Of a stretch of DNA of 64,000 bases, positions 1 through 8,987 are shown in pieces (the first letter of the stretch is position 1; each line of letters begins with the position of its first letter). This stretch comes from Prevotella sp. E13-27. GTDB taxonomy: Bacteria; Bacteroidota; Bacteroidia; Bacteroidales; Bacteroidaceae. The DNA lies in the NCBI RefSeq assembly GCF_023217965.1, contig NZ_JALPSC010000001.1:1-64000 (forward strand), written 5' to 3'. A program made the position numbers and the translations under genes. The notes under the pieces are model-generated. The model was not told the origin of the DNA. It saw nothing but the letters and a program-made list of their open reading frames with translations, and searched no databases.

Positions 1-164
1 ATCACAAAAGATTTCCCTGCCGTTAATACGGGCGTGTCGTAATTATCAGAATAGTCTGTAGAATCAACTATGTAGGCTTGCGGTTGTTCGTAATCGACAA
101 CATCTTCCAATCTACACATTGACCAACCTCGTGGTAACTTCTGATAATGGGGGTTAGCCGTACA
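1..164 (-). pseudogene. Silent hsdS specificity cassette (partial, runs off left edge)
   Basis: The minus strand is open from 164 to the window edge and reads as the start of a type I target recognition domain: NPHYQKLPRGWSMCRLED, then a DYEQPQAYIV segment. It matches the segment that opens the second recognition domain of the active hsdS (NPHYPFDIPQSW). An in-frame TAA at 165-167 lies just upstream, no start codon fits, and no promoter is seen, so the cassette should not be expressed here. It shares 14 identical bases with the active gene at the domain boundary. The adjacent tyrosine recombinase suggests it is a donor for specificity switching. Its far end lies outside the window, so its full length and any further cassettes are unknown. 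Confidence 0.75.
143..156. repeat. 14-bp repeat, silent-cassette copy
   Basis: GATAATGGGGGTTA is present here and again at 1603-1616 in the same orientation. In both places it marks the start of an hsdS recognition domain on the minus strand. It may be a recombination site, though 14 bp of shared coding sequence could also be conserved for protein reasons. Confidence 0.6.
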
Positions 165-204
165 TTATTATATTGTTACTGTACTCATTTAAATAAATGA
201 TGAT

Positions 205-1008
205 ATGGTAACAAAGTTCAAAACATTCCTTAGCAAGTCGGACTTGGCTAGGAACACCGTCAATTCTTATGTTTGGACGGTCAATTATTACCTTTCCACA
301 TACGGAGAGGTGAACAAGAAAAACCTCTTAGCCTACAAAGGCTATTTGGTAGAGCATTTCAAACCGCAGACTGTCAATCTTCGTCTGCAAGGTATTAACA
401 AGTTCCTGGAGTTCTGCAAGCAAGACAAATTGAAAGTGAAGTTTGTCAAGGTGCAGCAAAAGAACTTTCTGGAGAACGTCATTAGCAACGCTGACTACAA
501 ATTCCTGAAAAGGAAGCTGAAGGAGGATGGCCATACTGAATGGTACTTCGTGGTATGGTTTATGGCAGCGACTGGTGCAAGGGTAAGCGAATTGTTGCAG
601 ATAAAAGCAGAGCATGTGGAAATGGGGTATCTCGACATCTATAGCAAAGGTGGCAAGTTGCGTCGTTTGTATATCCCGAAGTCTCTTTGTGTGGAAGCGA
701 AAACATGGATAGAGAGTAGAAACATCAAATCTGGTTATCTGTTCCTCAATAAATATGGAGAACGGATAACAACTCGCGGAATATCACAGCAACTTAAACA
801 TTTTGCTCAGAAATATGGACTTGACAAAAAAGTAGTCTATCCTCATTCCTTCCGTCACCGTTTTGCTAAGAACTTCCTTGACCGTTACAATGATATTGCC
901 CTCCTTGCTGACCTCATGGGGCATGAAAGTATTGAAACCACAAGAATCTACCTTCGAAAAACTGCAAGTGAACAACAGAAGATAGTAGACCGAATTGTAA
1001 ATTGGTAA
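205..1008 (+). CDS. Tyrosine recombinase (phage integrase family)
   Basis: Site-specific DNA recombinase of 267 residues. The N-terminal part (1-85) looks like a SAM-like core-binding domain and 95-267 is the catalytic domain. The expected residues are present: Arg126 (GARVSEL), His214 and Arg217 (HSFR), His240 (LMGHESIETT) and the nucleophile Tyr249. The gene sits between the active hsdS and a silent hsdS cassette. Small integrases in this position in Bacteroides are known to invert or shuffle hsdS recognition domains, so that is the likely job; movement of the surrounding island is the alternative. It converges with hsdS, and a hairpin separates the two. Confidence 0.9.
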   Translation: MVTKFKTFLSKSDLARNTVNSYVWTVNYYLSTYGEVNKKNLLAYKGYLVEHFKPQTVNLRLQGINKFLEFCKQDKLKVKFVKVQQKNFLENVISNADYKFLKRKLKEDGHTEWYFVVWFMAATGARVSELLQIKAEHVEMGYLDIYSKGGKLRRLYIPKSLCVEAKTWIESRNIKSGYLFLNKYGERITTRGISQQLKHFAQKYGLDKKVVYPHSFRHRFAKNFLDRYNDIALLADLMGHESIETTRIYLRKTASEQQKIVDRIVNW

Positions 1009-1014
1009 ATCAAC

Positions 1015-1054
1015 AAAGAGTCCCCGACAACATCTAAGCTGTTAGGGATTCTTT
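1015..1054. terminator. Hairpin between recombinase and hsdS 3' ends
   Basis: AAAGA/TCTTT, TCCC/GGGA and ACA/TGT pair around a short loop and are followed by GATTTT. The right arm overlaps the last hsdS codons. It probably ends recombinase transcription and may work in both directions. Confidence 0.6.
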
Positions 1055-2494
1055 GATTTTATCAAGAGTATTGAAATATCTATCAATTTCTTCTACGATA
1101 CGTTTTTGTTCATTTTGGGGAGGGAGAGGAATTAACAAATTATCCAAAACACCTATATATAGTTCTTTTTGGTTTGTTGACCCAGCCAAGTTGTCTTCAA
1201 GATAACGCTGAGTTCCTTTAGATGATAAATAAGCATGAATGTATTTTGATTCTATGCTGTCAAATGTCCTTATAACCGACACGTGCGAATCAGGAACGGC
1301 GAAAGGGTATGTTCCGAGACAGTCGCTGTGAAACACTCTTGTCCTGCCTACAGTTCCAGTGCCTGTTGAGTTCATAAGCACGTCACCTTCTCGCAACTTA
1401 TATATATCATCCCATTTTGATAATGTGCTGGGATCCAAAAAGCGAGCCTGTTCAAGGGAAATATCTCCATTATACAAATTGCACTTTTGAGCGAAAACAG
1501 GATATTTCCGCTCTTCTGAATATTTGGGCGATTTACCTCGTGACAGGAAAGAACAAAGCGCTCCAAGCTTAATCCAGCACCAACTTTGAGGAATATCAAA
1601 GGGATAATGGGGGTTATCACAAGGAATTTCGATATTCGAGTTGATACGTTTAAGTAACTCAATGGCTGGTTCATCGGTTGGATCTTGTGATACCAATTCT
1701 CCACAAATAGCCATCCTCAACACTTCTTGTTTGGCTTTTGTAATGGTATTGATAATATCCTTCTTGTTGGATTCAATACTTTCAACTAAATGAAGCCAAT
1801 AGTTTCCGGTTTCAACGATACGCTTTTGTTCTTCAATGGGAGGAATGGGAATATAAAACTGACCAAGTTTTTGAGAGTTTATGTTTGACTGGTTTACTCC
1901 ATCTGTTTTAACAAAGTTGCACCAGTCCCTCTCATATTGACTATTCATCACCATATTCACATATTCACAATCCAAGAAAATAGGAGTCATACGAATAATG
2001 TAACCAGCATAAATAGATGGTACTTCGCCTCTATAGATCGCAGTTTTTCCAACCCATTCGCTACTATTAGTCCGATTAAACAGTATATCTCCTGCCTTTA
2101 ATCGGAGTTTTTCAATATCTGCCTTATTAGAAGTGTAAACCAAATCAGAATAGTCAATAGTCCCTTTTCTTGTAATATTGCCCATTCTTAGAACAGCAAT
2201 ATCTCCAGAAGACTTTGATTTCTCTGATGTTCCGTATTGCAAAGATGGAGTGACTTCTTCTATTGTAGTCCATACCCAACTTTCAGGAATCTCGAAAGGC
2301 AGGTTCTCATAATGGGACGTATCGGAAGCAGACTTCTTGGAACGCTTAATCTTCCCTTCCTTGATTAAGCGTTCTTTTTCTGCCTTGATTCGTTCCAATA
2401 GTACAGATGCAGGCTCGTCATTAGGGTCTTGTGGAACCAACTTACCACGAATGGCAAGGTCGAGTATCTTTTGGCGAAGTTTCTTTGTGTCCAT
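1034..2494 (-). CDS. hsdS: Type I restriction-modification specificity subunit
   Basis: DNA-recognition subunit of 486 residues, near the usual length. It has two target recognition domains, each introduced by a similar segment: HYENLPFEIPESW near residue 61 and NPHYPFDIPQSW in the middle. Each is preceded by a conserved spacer (LAIRGKLVSQDP-type: LAIRGKLVPQDP and MAICGELVSQDP), so the protein is an internal duplication. Each half should bind one half of a bipartite site. The start overlaps the hsdM stop as TAATG, which implies translational coupling. A silent cassette and a recombinase lie immediately downstream, so the second recognition domain is probably exchangeable. The recognition sequence cannot be predicted from here. 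Confidence 0.95.
   Translation of the reverse strand: MDTKKLRQKILDLAIRGKLVPQDPNDEPASVLLERIKAEKERLIKEGKIKRSKKSASDTSHYENLPFEIPESWVWTTIEEVTPSLQYGTSEKSKSSGDIAVLRMGNITRKGTIDYSDLVYTSNKADIEKLRLKAGDILFNRTNSSEWVGKTAIYRGEVPSIYAGYIIRMTPIFLDCEYVNMVMNSQYERDWCNFVKTDGVNQSNINSQKLGQFYIPIPPIEEQKRIVETGNYWLHLVESIESNKKDIINTITKAKQEVLRMAICGELVSQDPTDEPAIELLKRINSNIEIPCDNPHYPFDIPQSWCWIKLGALCSFLSRGKSPKYSEERKYPVFAQKCNLYNGDISLEQARFLDPSTLSKWDDIYKLREGDVLMNSTGTGTVGRTRVFHSDCLGTYPFAVPDSHVSVIRTFDSIESKYIHAYLSSKGTQRYLEDNLAGSTNQKELYIGVLDNLLIPLPPQNEQKRIVEEIDRYFNTLDKIKESLTA
1603..1616. repeat. 14-bp repeat, active hsdS copy
   Basis: Same 14 bases as at 143-156, at the junction between the central conserved region and the second recognition domain of hsdS. 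Both copies have the same orientation, so recombination between just these two would delete the recombinase rather than invert it. Confidence 0.6.
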
Positions 2495-4026
2495 TAGCTT
2501 TCAAGATTTTCAAGAAGTTTCTCCAGTTCTGCAACAGCCTCAGTGATGTTGTTGCTTTTCTCTTTGATGATACTGATAAGCTCTGGCAACGAGAGATCTT
2601 CGCTCTCTTCACCTTGTTTTATCCAAGTAATATCAAGACTGGTCTTGTCACGTCCCAGCACCTCGTCGTATGTGAACTTACGCCAACGACCATCTGGATT
2701 GCTCTCTGCATGATAGGTTTCCTGACGATGGTGACGGTCATCGGGACGATAGCAATCCACAAAATCCTGAAGGTCAGTCTCGCGCAAAGGATTTTGTTTC
2801 AGCGTATGCTTGACATTGGTACGATAGTCGTAAATCCAGACCTCTTTAGTCTGGGCATTCTCTGAGGTGGGTTTCTTCTCAAAGAATAGCACATTAGCCT
2901 TTACACCCTGGGCATAGAACAATCCTGTAGGCAGACGGAGAATTGTATGCAGGTCGCAAGTCTTTAACAGGTTCTTGCGGATAGTTTCACCTGCACCACC
3001 TTCAAACAGTACGTTATCAGGAAGCACGACGGCAGCTGTTCCACCAACTTTCAGCAGCGATTTGATGTGTTGTAAGAAGTTCAATTGTTTATTGGACGTG
3101 GTAGCTATAAAGTCTGCCCTTACATAATTGTCTTGTGCTTTTTTGAGCTTTGTGACCATTTCACCAGTTTCCTTATCCTCTTCCTGTACCTCAATCGTCG
3201 TTGATGACTTCTTTCCGAAAGGAGGATTGGTCATCACATATTCACAAAGATCATTGTCACCAGGAGCAGAAGCAAGCGAATCTGCACACTTGATGGGAGG
3301 CACACCGCCAAACTCACCGATACCATGCAACAGCAAGTTCATCAGACAGAGTCGATAGGTGTTAGGAACAATCTCGGTTCCATAAAAAGTATGCAGTTTC
3401 AAGTCATCGGTCTGCTTGCCTGTCATCGTTGTGTATTTTCCTTGCAAAAAATCTTTAGCAGCAAGTAAGAAACCTCCAGAACCGCAGCATGGGTCTACGA
3501 TGACCTTTCCAAGTTCGGGATTGACGCATTTTACAATGGTCTTAATCAGGGCACGAGGGGTGAAATACTGCCCTGCACCAGACTTAGTGTCCTGAGCAAT
3601 ACGTTCCAACAGGCTTTCATAGATGTCGCCTTTCACGTCTTCACTCAGGGAGTTCCATTGTGTGCCGTCAATCATCTGGATAACCTTACGCAGATGTTCT
3701 GGAGTTTGTATCTTATTCTGTGCGCCACGGTAAATCTCGCCAATCATACCTGTTTTCTTAGAGAGAAGGGAGAGAATCTTTCCATAGTGTTCCTTCAGTT
3801 CCTCGCCTGACTTCGACATGAGCAGTGACCAGTCACAATCGGTAGGAAGTTCCAGATTGCGCCAGTTGTTCCACCGGAGTTCTTCGGGCATCTTCATGTC
3901 CTCGTCAACCATTTTGAGGAAAAGAAGATAGGTTATCTGCTCCAAGTAGTCACTATTTGAAACGCCGCCATCAAACAGAATGCCAGCGATATTCCATACT
4001 TTGTTGCTTATTGTAGAATCTGCCAT
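2494..4026 (-). CDS. hsdM: Type I restriction-modification DNA methyltransferase subunit
   Basis: Adenine-N6 DNA methyltransferase of 510 residues that methylates the host's own sites as M2S and is part of the R2M2S restriction complex. The N-terminal HsdM helical domain (LRWNNWRNLELP) is followed by the SAM-binding motif DPCCGSGGF near residue 177 and the catalytic NPPF motif (MTNPPFGKKS) near residue 265. It lies 7 bases after hsdR and overlaps hsdS by one base, so the three genes form one operon in the order R-M-S. No frameshift is seen; all catalytic motifs are intact, which suggests an active system. Confidence 0.96.
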   Translation of the reverse strand: MADSTISNKVWNIAGILFDGGVSNSDYLEQITYLLFLKMVDEDMKMPEELRWNNWRNLELPTDCDWSLLMSKSGEELKEHYGKILSLLSKKTGMIGEIYRGAQNKIQTPEHLRKVIQMIDGTQWNSLSEDVKGDIYESLLERIAQDTKSGAGQYFTPRALIKTIVKCVNPELGKVIVDPCCGSGGFLLAAKDFLQGKYTTMTGKQTDDLKLHTFYGTEIVPNTYRLCLMNLLLHGIGEFGGVPPIKCADSLASAPGDNDLCEYVMTNPPFGKKSSTTIEVQEEDKETGEMVTKLKKAQDNYVRADFIATTSNKQLNFLQHIKSLLKVGGTAAVVLPDNVLFEGGAGETIRKNLLKTCDLHTILRLPTGLFYAQGVKANVLFFEKKPTSENAQTKEVWIYDYRTNVKHTLKQNPLRETDLQDFVDCYRPDDRHHRQETYHAESNPDGRWRKFTYDEVLGRDKTSLDITWIKQGEESEDLSLPELISIIKEKSNNITEAVAELEKLLENLES

Positions 4027-4033
4027 TTGGGTC

Positions 4034-6847
4034 TTATGCTACTAATTTCTGGTTTAACTCAATGATGATGTCTTTCCACTGACTACCAAAGAGGCTGTAG
4101 TATTTTGCCGTTCCTCCGAGCTTGTTAAACTCACCGCTCTTTAGAGCATCAACGTGGAAACTGGCATTGATGGCAATATAGTCGCGTATCATTTCCAGCC
4201 ACTTCATCTGTTCTTCTGTAAACGGGGCTGTTCCTGCACCACGGACACCTCCCTTGTTGGCATTACGCTCGAAGATCCATTCCTTGTAGCGTTTTTTCAC
4301 CATATCTGCAAAGGGGTATATCTCTGGTATCTGTCCCCACTCATACTTGATAATCTGAATGATGTCAACCAGTTCCTTAAGAACAGTTTTCTTGCGGGTC
4401 ATATCTGAGTATGCCGAGAATATCAAACTACCATTGAGCATATTGTTGTAACGTTGCATCTTGTCGTAAAGCTCATGTATCATTGCTTCGGTAATGTGGC
4501 GGTTTCGATAGTCCTGATGATATATGATGTTGAGAGCTGTTATCTCGTCTTTATTGGTCTCAATAAACTCTTTCAGGGTCTCACGAACCTTAGCTTTGGT
4601 CTCCGCCACGTCGGTTTCAAAACCTGCGTATGTCAGATGATCCAATGCTGGATCAATGGTCTGGTCGTTAGAGTTACGGACGTTCATCAGGAAATCACGG
4701 ACTTTCGGCTCATAGATGGGTTTTGCTGCTTCAAGGCAACGTTTCTTGATAACATCCTTTCTTACTTCTTCCTTATCTACGGGCGAAAGGGTAGGATATT
4801 CGGGATGTTCAGTCTTTATCGTATCTTCTATCCTATCAACATCATGTACGTTCTTAATATTAGTAGACAGCTGTCGAAGTGACGTTCCTCCAGATACCTT
4901 CTTGAATTCCTCACGCTCCTTGTCGGTAAGTACCCTGTCAATATGTTCAAGTCGTGTACCAAGGGTGCTGAAGGTTTCTTCCGATATGTCTCCAGTCACC
5001 ACCGCATCAAGCAGTGACTTGAATGAGACGGTTGGTTTCACATCACCACCACATTTCTTCTTGGCAGCACATTTGTCAGATTTGGTTACGCCCACAGCAT
5101 CTACAATCACATACCCTAATTTGGGGGTACTTGCTGACGGCGAAGCCTGTTTCAGACTTTCCAAGTCCATTGTCCTCCTTGCCCTTCCCAGCATCTGCTC
5201 ATAGTAGTTCTCACTGCGGATGTCACGCATAAACAGAAGTATCTCAATGGCTTTTACATCAGTACCTGTTGCTATCTTGTTCACTGTTACAGCCACACGA
5301 GGATAGAATTCATTGCGGAAAGCATAGAGTAGTGAGGTTTCGTTTTCTTCGGACTTGAAAGTTATCTTCTTGCAGAAGTCGTTACCTTCATTGAACACCT
5401 CTTTCACCAAAGCAACAATATCGTCTGCATGACTGTCGTTCTTGGCAAATATGAGCGTCTTTGGCAATTCCTTCCTGTCCTTGTAGTATTCCCATTTCTT
5501 CCAGTTATCCTTGAAAGTCTTTAGGATTACCCTGATTTGCGATTTATTGACTACGGAGTTGTCAAGGTCTTTCCCATCGTAAGCTATATCTTCATCTGTT
5601 GACTCCCAACGCTGTTTCCTTGTCCGTTTGTCACGAATCTCTATCTGCTGGTTAATCTTTGCAACGATGCCGCCCTGTTTGGTCTTTTCCGTTTCTATGC
5701 TGAAAGTACCAAGTGCGCCCACGTTCACACCATCTGAAACAGCTTCCTCATGGGTGTATTCACTTACAACATTCTCGTCAAAGAAGGCGTATGTATGTTG
5801 GTTCGGAGTAGCGGTCAGTCCAATAAGGAAAGCATCGAAATACTCCAGCACTTGCCTCCATTGGTTGTAAATGGAACGGTGGCACTCGTCTATAATGATA
5901 AAATCGAAGAACTCTGGTGGATATTCTGAATTGTATTTCACCTCTCGCTCTGTTCCTGTTGTTGTACCTGGTTCATCGTCCACGTCATCTGGCATGGAAG
6001 ATAGGTTTCCTGTCAGCATAGAATATACACGCTGAATCGTACTTATGCAGATTTGGGTGCTTTGAGGAATGTTCGATGTCTGAATGCGCTGAATGTTATA
6101 TAGGGCATTCAGTTTCTCTGTGCTATCGTAAGGCTGGTAGTTCTTGTATTCCGTTTCGGCTTGCATTCCAAGGTTCTTCGTGTCAACAAGAAATAGTATT
6201 CGCTTGGCTTTTGCGAACTTCAACAGCCGATATGTGTTGGTGATGGCGGTATAGGTTTTTCCTGCACCAGTTGCCATCTGAACCAATGAACGTGGTTTGT
6301 TGTTACCGAAAGACTTTTCAAGGTTTAATATAGCCTTTATCTGACATTCACGGAATCCTTCTTCTGGCAGTTCAGGGAACTCTTGCAATCGACCTCGCAG
6401 CGTTTTCTTTCCATTGAACTTATAATCTTTTATCCAATACAGTAACTGCTCTGGCCTGTGAAATGAGAACAGCTTACGCACTCTGGGCTTCGGGTCAAGC
6501 AAGTCTGTGAAGTGTGTCAATACACCTGTCGCCTCGTAGATGAAGCGCATGTCCTTCTTGGAATAATTGGCCCATTTCAAACCAGAACTTACATATCCTT
6601 CATTCTGCTCATGTGCTGCTGTCACAAGGTGAACGCCCTCTTCATCGGGCTTGGCTTCAATTACACCTACAGGAGTACCTTCAATGAAAAGGGCATAATC
6701 AACCTCTTCATTGTCACTTGTGAGGTATTCACGGACTGCGACTCCAAGAGACGCAATAGGGTTGAACTCCTGACGATCCTGGATTACCCAACCAGCATCT
6801 TCAAGTTTCTTGTCTATTATCTGCCTTGCCTTTTCTTCTGGTGCCAT
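4034..6847 (-). CDS. hsdR: Type I restriction endonuclease subunit R
   Basis: Motor and nuclease subunit of 937 residues that translocates and cuts unmethylated DNA. The N-terminal nuclease core has Asp50 (EEVDYALF) and Glu64-x-Lys66 (VIEAKP). The superfamily 2 helicase part has Walker A MATGAGKT (191-198), the DECH box at 320-323 and the GLTATP motif. The C-terminal third fits the EcoEI-type HsdR C-terminal domain. It is the first gene of the operon. The ATG at 6847 is followed by a normal N-terminus and sits about 75 bases downstream of a TACCTTTG element. All three genes of the system look functional. Confidence 0.95.
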   Translation of the reverse strand: MAPEEKARQIIDKKLEDAGWVIQDRQEFNPIASLGVAVREYLTSDNEEVDYALFIEGTPVGVIEAKPDEEGVHLVTAAHEQNEGYVSSGLKWANYSKKDMRFIYEATGVLTHFTDLLDPKPRVRKLFSFHRPEQLLYWIKDYKFNGKKTLRGRLQEFPELPEEGFRECQIKAILNLEKSFGNNKPRSLVQMATGAGKTYTAITNTYRLLKFAKAKRILFLVDTKNLGMQAETEYKNYQPYDSTEKLNALYNIQRIQTSNIPQSTQICISTIQRVYSMLTGNLSSMPDDVDDEPGTTTGTEREVKYNSEYPPEFFDFIIIDECHRSIYNQWRQVLEYFDAFLIGLTATPNQHTYAFFDENVVSEYTHEEAVSDGVNVGALGTFSIETEKTKQGGIVAKINQQIEIRDKRTRKQRWESTDEDIAYDGKDLDNSVVNKSQIRVILKTFKDNWKKWEYYKDRKELPKTLIFAKNDSHADDIVALVKEVFNEGNDFCKKITFKSEENETSLLYAFRNEFYPRVAVTVNKIATGTDVKAIEILLFMRDIRSENYYEQMLGRARRTMDLESLKQASPSASTPKLGYVIVDAVGVTKSDKCAAKKKCGGDVKPTVSFKSLLDAVVTGDISEETFSTLGTRLEHIDRVLTDKEREEFKKVSGGTSLRQLSTNIKNVHDVDRIEDTIKTEHPEYPTLSPVDKEEVRKDVIKKRCLEAAKPIYEPKVRDFLMNVRNSNDQTIDPALDHLTYAGFETDVAETKAKVRETLKEFIETNKDEITALNIIYHQDYRNRHITEAMIHELYDKMQRYNNMLNGSLIFSAYSDMTRKKTVLKELVDIIQIIKYEWGQIPEIYPFADMVKKRYKEWIFERNANKGGVRGAGTAPFTEEQMKWLEMIRDYIAINASFHVDALKSGEFNKLGGTAKYYSLFGSQWKDIIIELNQKLVA

Positions 6848-6921
6848 ATTGATAGCGTTTAGATGTTACACATGGCCTTGGTTTCATACTTCCGATAAGT
6901 GCATATTATCCCAAGTTAGTG

Positions 6922-6945
6922 CAAAGGTACACATTTTTACCCAAA
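6922..6945 (-). promoter_or_regulatory. Possible hsdR operon promoter
   Basis: The minus strand has TACCTTTG (complement of 6922-6929), a perfect Bacteroidota -7 element. A TTTG lies upstream at 6942-6945 but only 12 bases away, short of the usual 19-21, so the -33 part is doubtful. Confidence 0.45.
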
Positions 6946-6992
6946 TTCCCCTTAGTTTAAGTTTTAATGCGCCATAATTTAACGAAAATTTC

Positions 6993-7000
6993 TACTTTTG
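6993..7000 (+). promoter_or_regulatory. Possible -7 element for a short transcript
   Basis: TACTTTTG on the plus strand fits the Bacteroidota -7 consensus and lies 8 bases before the ATG of a 30-codon frame. No good -33 element was found. Confidence 0.3.
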
Positions 7001-7008
7001 CCACAATT

Positions 7009-7101
7009 ATGAAGTCTAAAAGAGCGTTTTATGTGTCTACTAACGTCATACTATATAAAGTTACCCCTTCAATGATGCCTTTTTTGCATTTTATTGAATG
7101 A
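7009..7101 (+). CDS. Possible small ORF, 30 residues
   Basis: An ATG directly after a TACTTTTG element opens a 30-codon frame beginning MKSKRAFYVSTNVILYK and ending LHFIE. No family is recognised. The frame would be almost leaderless if the -7 element is used. It fills the otherwise gene-free 315 bases between hsdR and the next gene. Chance frames of this length are common, so this is a low-confidence call based only on position. Confidence 0.2.
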   Translation: MKSKRAFYVSTNVILYKVTPSMMPFLHFIE

Positions 7102-7128
7102 AATGGGCTATAATTCATAAAAATAGAG

Positions 7129-7136
7129 TACCTTTG
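7129..7136 (+). promoter_or_regulatory. -7 element for the 7163 gene
   Basis: TACCTTTG lies 26 bases before the start codon at 7163, in the expected place for a short leader. No convincing -33 element was found at 19-21 bases. Confidence 0.5.
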
Positions 7137-7162
7137 CATCTGGATTTCATCTGCATGGCTTT

Positions 7163-8845
7163 ATGTTAACAGAAACAGGCAACATAAAAACGGATCAAGA
7201 GCATCTGACCATCCTTCCAAATGTAGACTTGGGGATTGGGAGAATCAGAAAACTCTTGTGTTGGTCAGAAGAGCATGAACCTTCTGCTCTTGCTCCTTAT
7301 CTGCCATGCCTCTTTGAATACATTGCTTTCAGTGAAGGAGTGGTCATTCCGTTCTTTCAGGTTCTTCATGCGAATCTTAAGAAACACATTTATAGTCTCT
7401 ATGTATATCTGAGAGACAACGGCAAAGAGCCAGAATCTTTTTTGACGCACGATGAAGCCTTTGACTTCTTATGCACATTAGGACATACCGACACCCGTAA
7501 TATCATTGACCACTACAACAGACTTCCATCAAATGTTTACACAAGTGTCATAAACTCTATTCAGGCCCAGGACAAGACTGCATTTATAGCAGCATTAAAA
7601 GAAACAGACTGCCAAGATCTAATGGGAATATTGTGGACGATGCGCTATCTACTGTTTGGAATCAAGAGTGAAAAGGACGTTAGGATAATCAAACGTGGCA
7701 AAAAGATTCAGTTGGAAAATCTCTGGCTGACAGATACTGGGTTAGCACCATTTTTCAGAAATATCCCGAAAGAGGAAGAAGAACAGTTCGCCGTAGAAAG
7801 GATAAAACTTCTTTGCGGATTCGACACAAAGAGCTTTGCACGCAGACATCGGATAGGTAGGCAACAATACAACTGTGATACAATTGCTGAGACAAGACCA
7901 TATACCCATTATACTGATAGTAAGAGAAAGCCTTGGAAGCAGTTCTTGTTAGAGTCCGAGAAAGAAGGAACCATATCAATATCCCTTTCATCCATTACAT
8001 ACAACTGCAAAATTCAGACTTACAAAATCCTCCTGTCTGCATTAAGGAGCCACAAAAATGAGATAAGCCAGCGATTCGGAAATGCTGGAGGCAAATCATT
8101 CGCTGCTGCTATCGAGCAAAAATGGGAGAATGGAGATTGGGATTATGTGGAATTGGAATGCCAAGACTTTCTGGACTTCATAACCTTATCCCTTCATCAA
8201 ATGAAATCCGTCTATCATATGGTCGATGGATTGCTCAGTGACGAAGACAAGGATTTACTGAACTGGATTGTGTCATTATACACTGATGATGAGCAACAGA
8301 CAATTATAGTGGAAGAGCATCAAGACACCAGGCACGAAGATCAAACTTTTGATGGTAACGATAGCATATTCTTAAGGGAGAAAAGGTATGTCACGGTTCT
8401 TAACTCAAAACTTAAAGGAAGCAATAGCGAAGAGAAGGATAGAGAACTACCCAAATGTCTGTCTCTGCTATATGACGAACTGACGAAAGAGGGACTTATA
8501 GATACGACTTCCTCCAAGTCTCTTTTTGTATATCGTTTCAGCGGACAAGGAGAACCTTATCCACCTTCTTCCAAAATAAACTGGAGAGGAAAGAATGTTC
8601 TGTTAGGTCATATTATACGATGCCTGTTGTCAGATGCAAGAAACACTCCAGAGGACATGGGCATAGCAGCAGAGTTCTTTGAGTCGAAGACTGGAAAGCC
8701 TATAAATCCAGCCACAGCCAGGTACGTTTCTGTGAACAACTACGAAAAAGAAAGGAACAATCTGGATCCTAATTTTGTGGAAGCAGTAGAGCTTCTTCGC
8801 CGTTGTGGATTTATCAACGTAGAATACACCACAAAGCGGAGATAA
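7163..8845 (+). CDS. Uncharacterised island protein, possibly RteC-like at the C-terminus
   Basis: Soluble protein of 560 residues without signal peptide or membrane helix. I do not recognise the family. The last 120 residues (INWRGKN, LLGHIIRCLL, a helix ending AEFFESKTGK, then TARYVSVNNYEKE) resemble the layout of the RteC C-terminal region of Bacteroides conjugative elements: a WxG motif, a helical segment, then a final basic helix. That is a resemblance seen by eye, not a proven match. It has its own -7 element and runs away from hsdR, so it is not in the restriction operon. It could be a regulator of the island or an accessory defence protein; neither is shown. Confidence 0.55.
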   Translation: MLTETGNIKTDQEHLTILPNVDLGIGRIRKLLCWSEEHEPSALAPYLPCLFEYIAFSEGVVIPFFQVLHANLKKHIYSLYVYLRDNGKEPESFLTHDEAFDFLCTLGHTDTRNIIDHYNRLPSNVYTSVINSIQAQDKTAFIAALKETDCQDLMGILWTMRYLLFGIKSEKDVRIIKRGKKIQLENLWLTDTGLAPFFRNIPKEEEEQFAVERIKLLCGFDTKSFARRHRIGRQQYNCDTIAETRPYTHYTDSKRKPWKQFLLESEKEGTISISLSSITYNCKIQTYKILLSALRSHKNEISQRFGNAGGKSFAAAIEQKWENGDWDYVELECQDFLDFITLSLHQMKSVYHMVDGLLSDEDKDLLNWIVSLYTDDEQQTIIVEEHQDTRHEDQTFDGNDSIFLREKRYVTVLNSKLKGSNSEEKDRELPKCLSLLYDELTKEGLIDTTSSKSLFVYRFSGQGEPYPPSSKINWRGKNVLLGHIIRCLLSDARNTPEDMGIAAEFFESKTGKPINPATARYVSVNNYEKERNNLDPNFVEAVELLRRCGFINVEYTTKRR

Positions 8846-8950
8846 TCACTCTTGAACGGTCAAAAATCGTGCTTTCACCAAGATTCCACGTTAAACTTTC
8901 ATAAAAGAAAAACGGAACCTCAAACGGAACCTCTAAAGATGAGAAAAACA

Positions 8951-8975
8951 AAACCCGCTGAAAATCAGCGGGTTT
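8951..8975 (-). terminator. Perfect terminator hairpin, minus-strand polarity
   Basis: AAACCCGCTGA pairs perfectly with TCAGCGGGTTT around a 3-base loop. The T-rich tract follows on the minus strand (TTTTGTTTTTC), so it is built to end a minus-strand transcript. The only candidate upstream on that strand is the tRNA remnant at 8988-9011. Confidence 0.7.
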
Positions 8976-8987
8976 CAATTTAATTAA

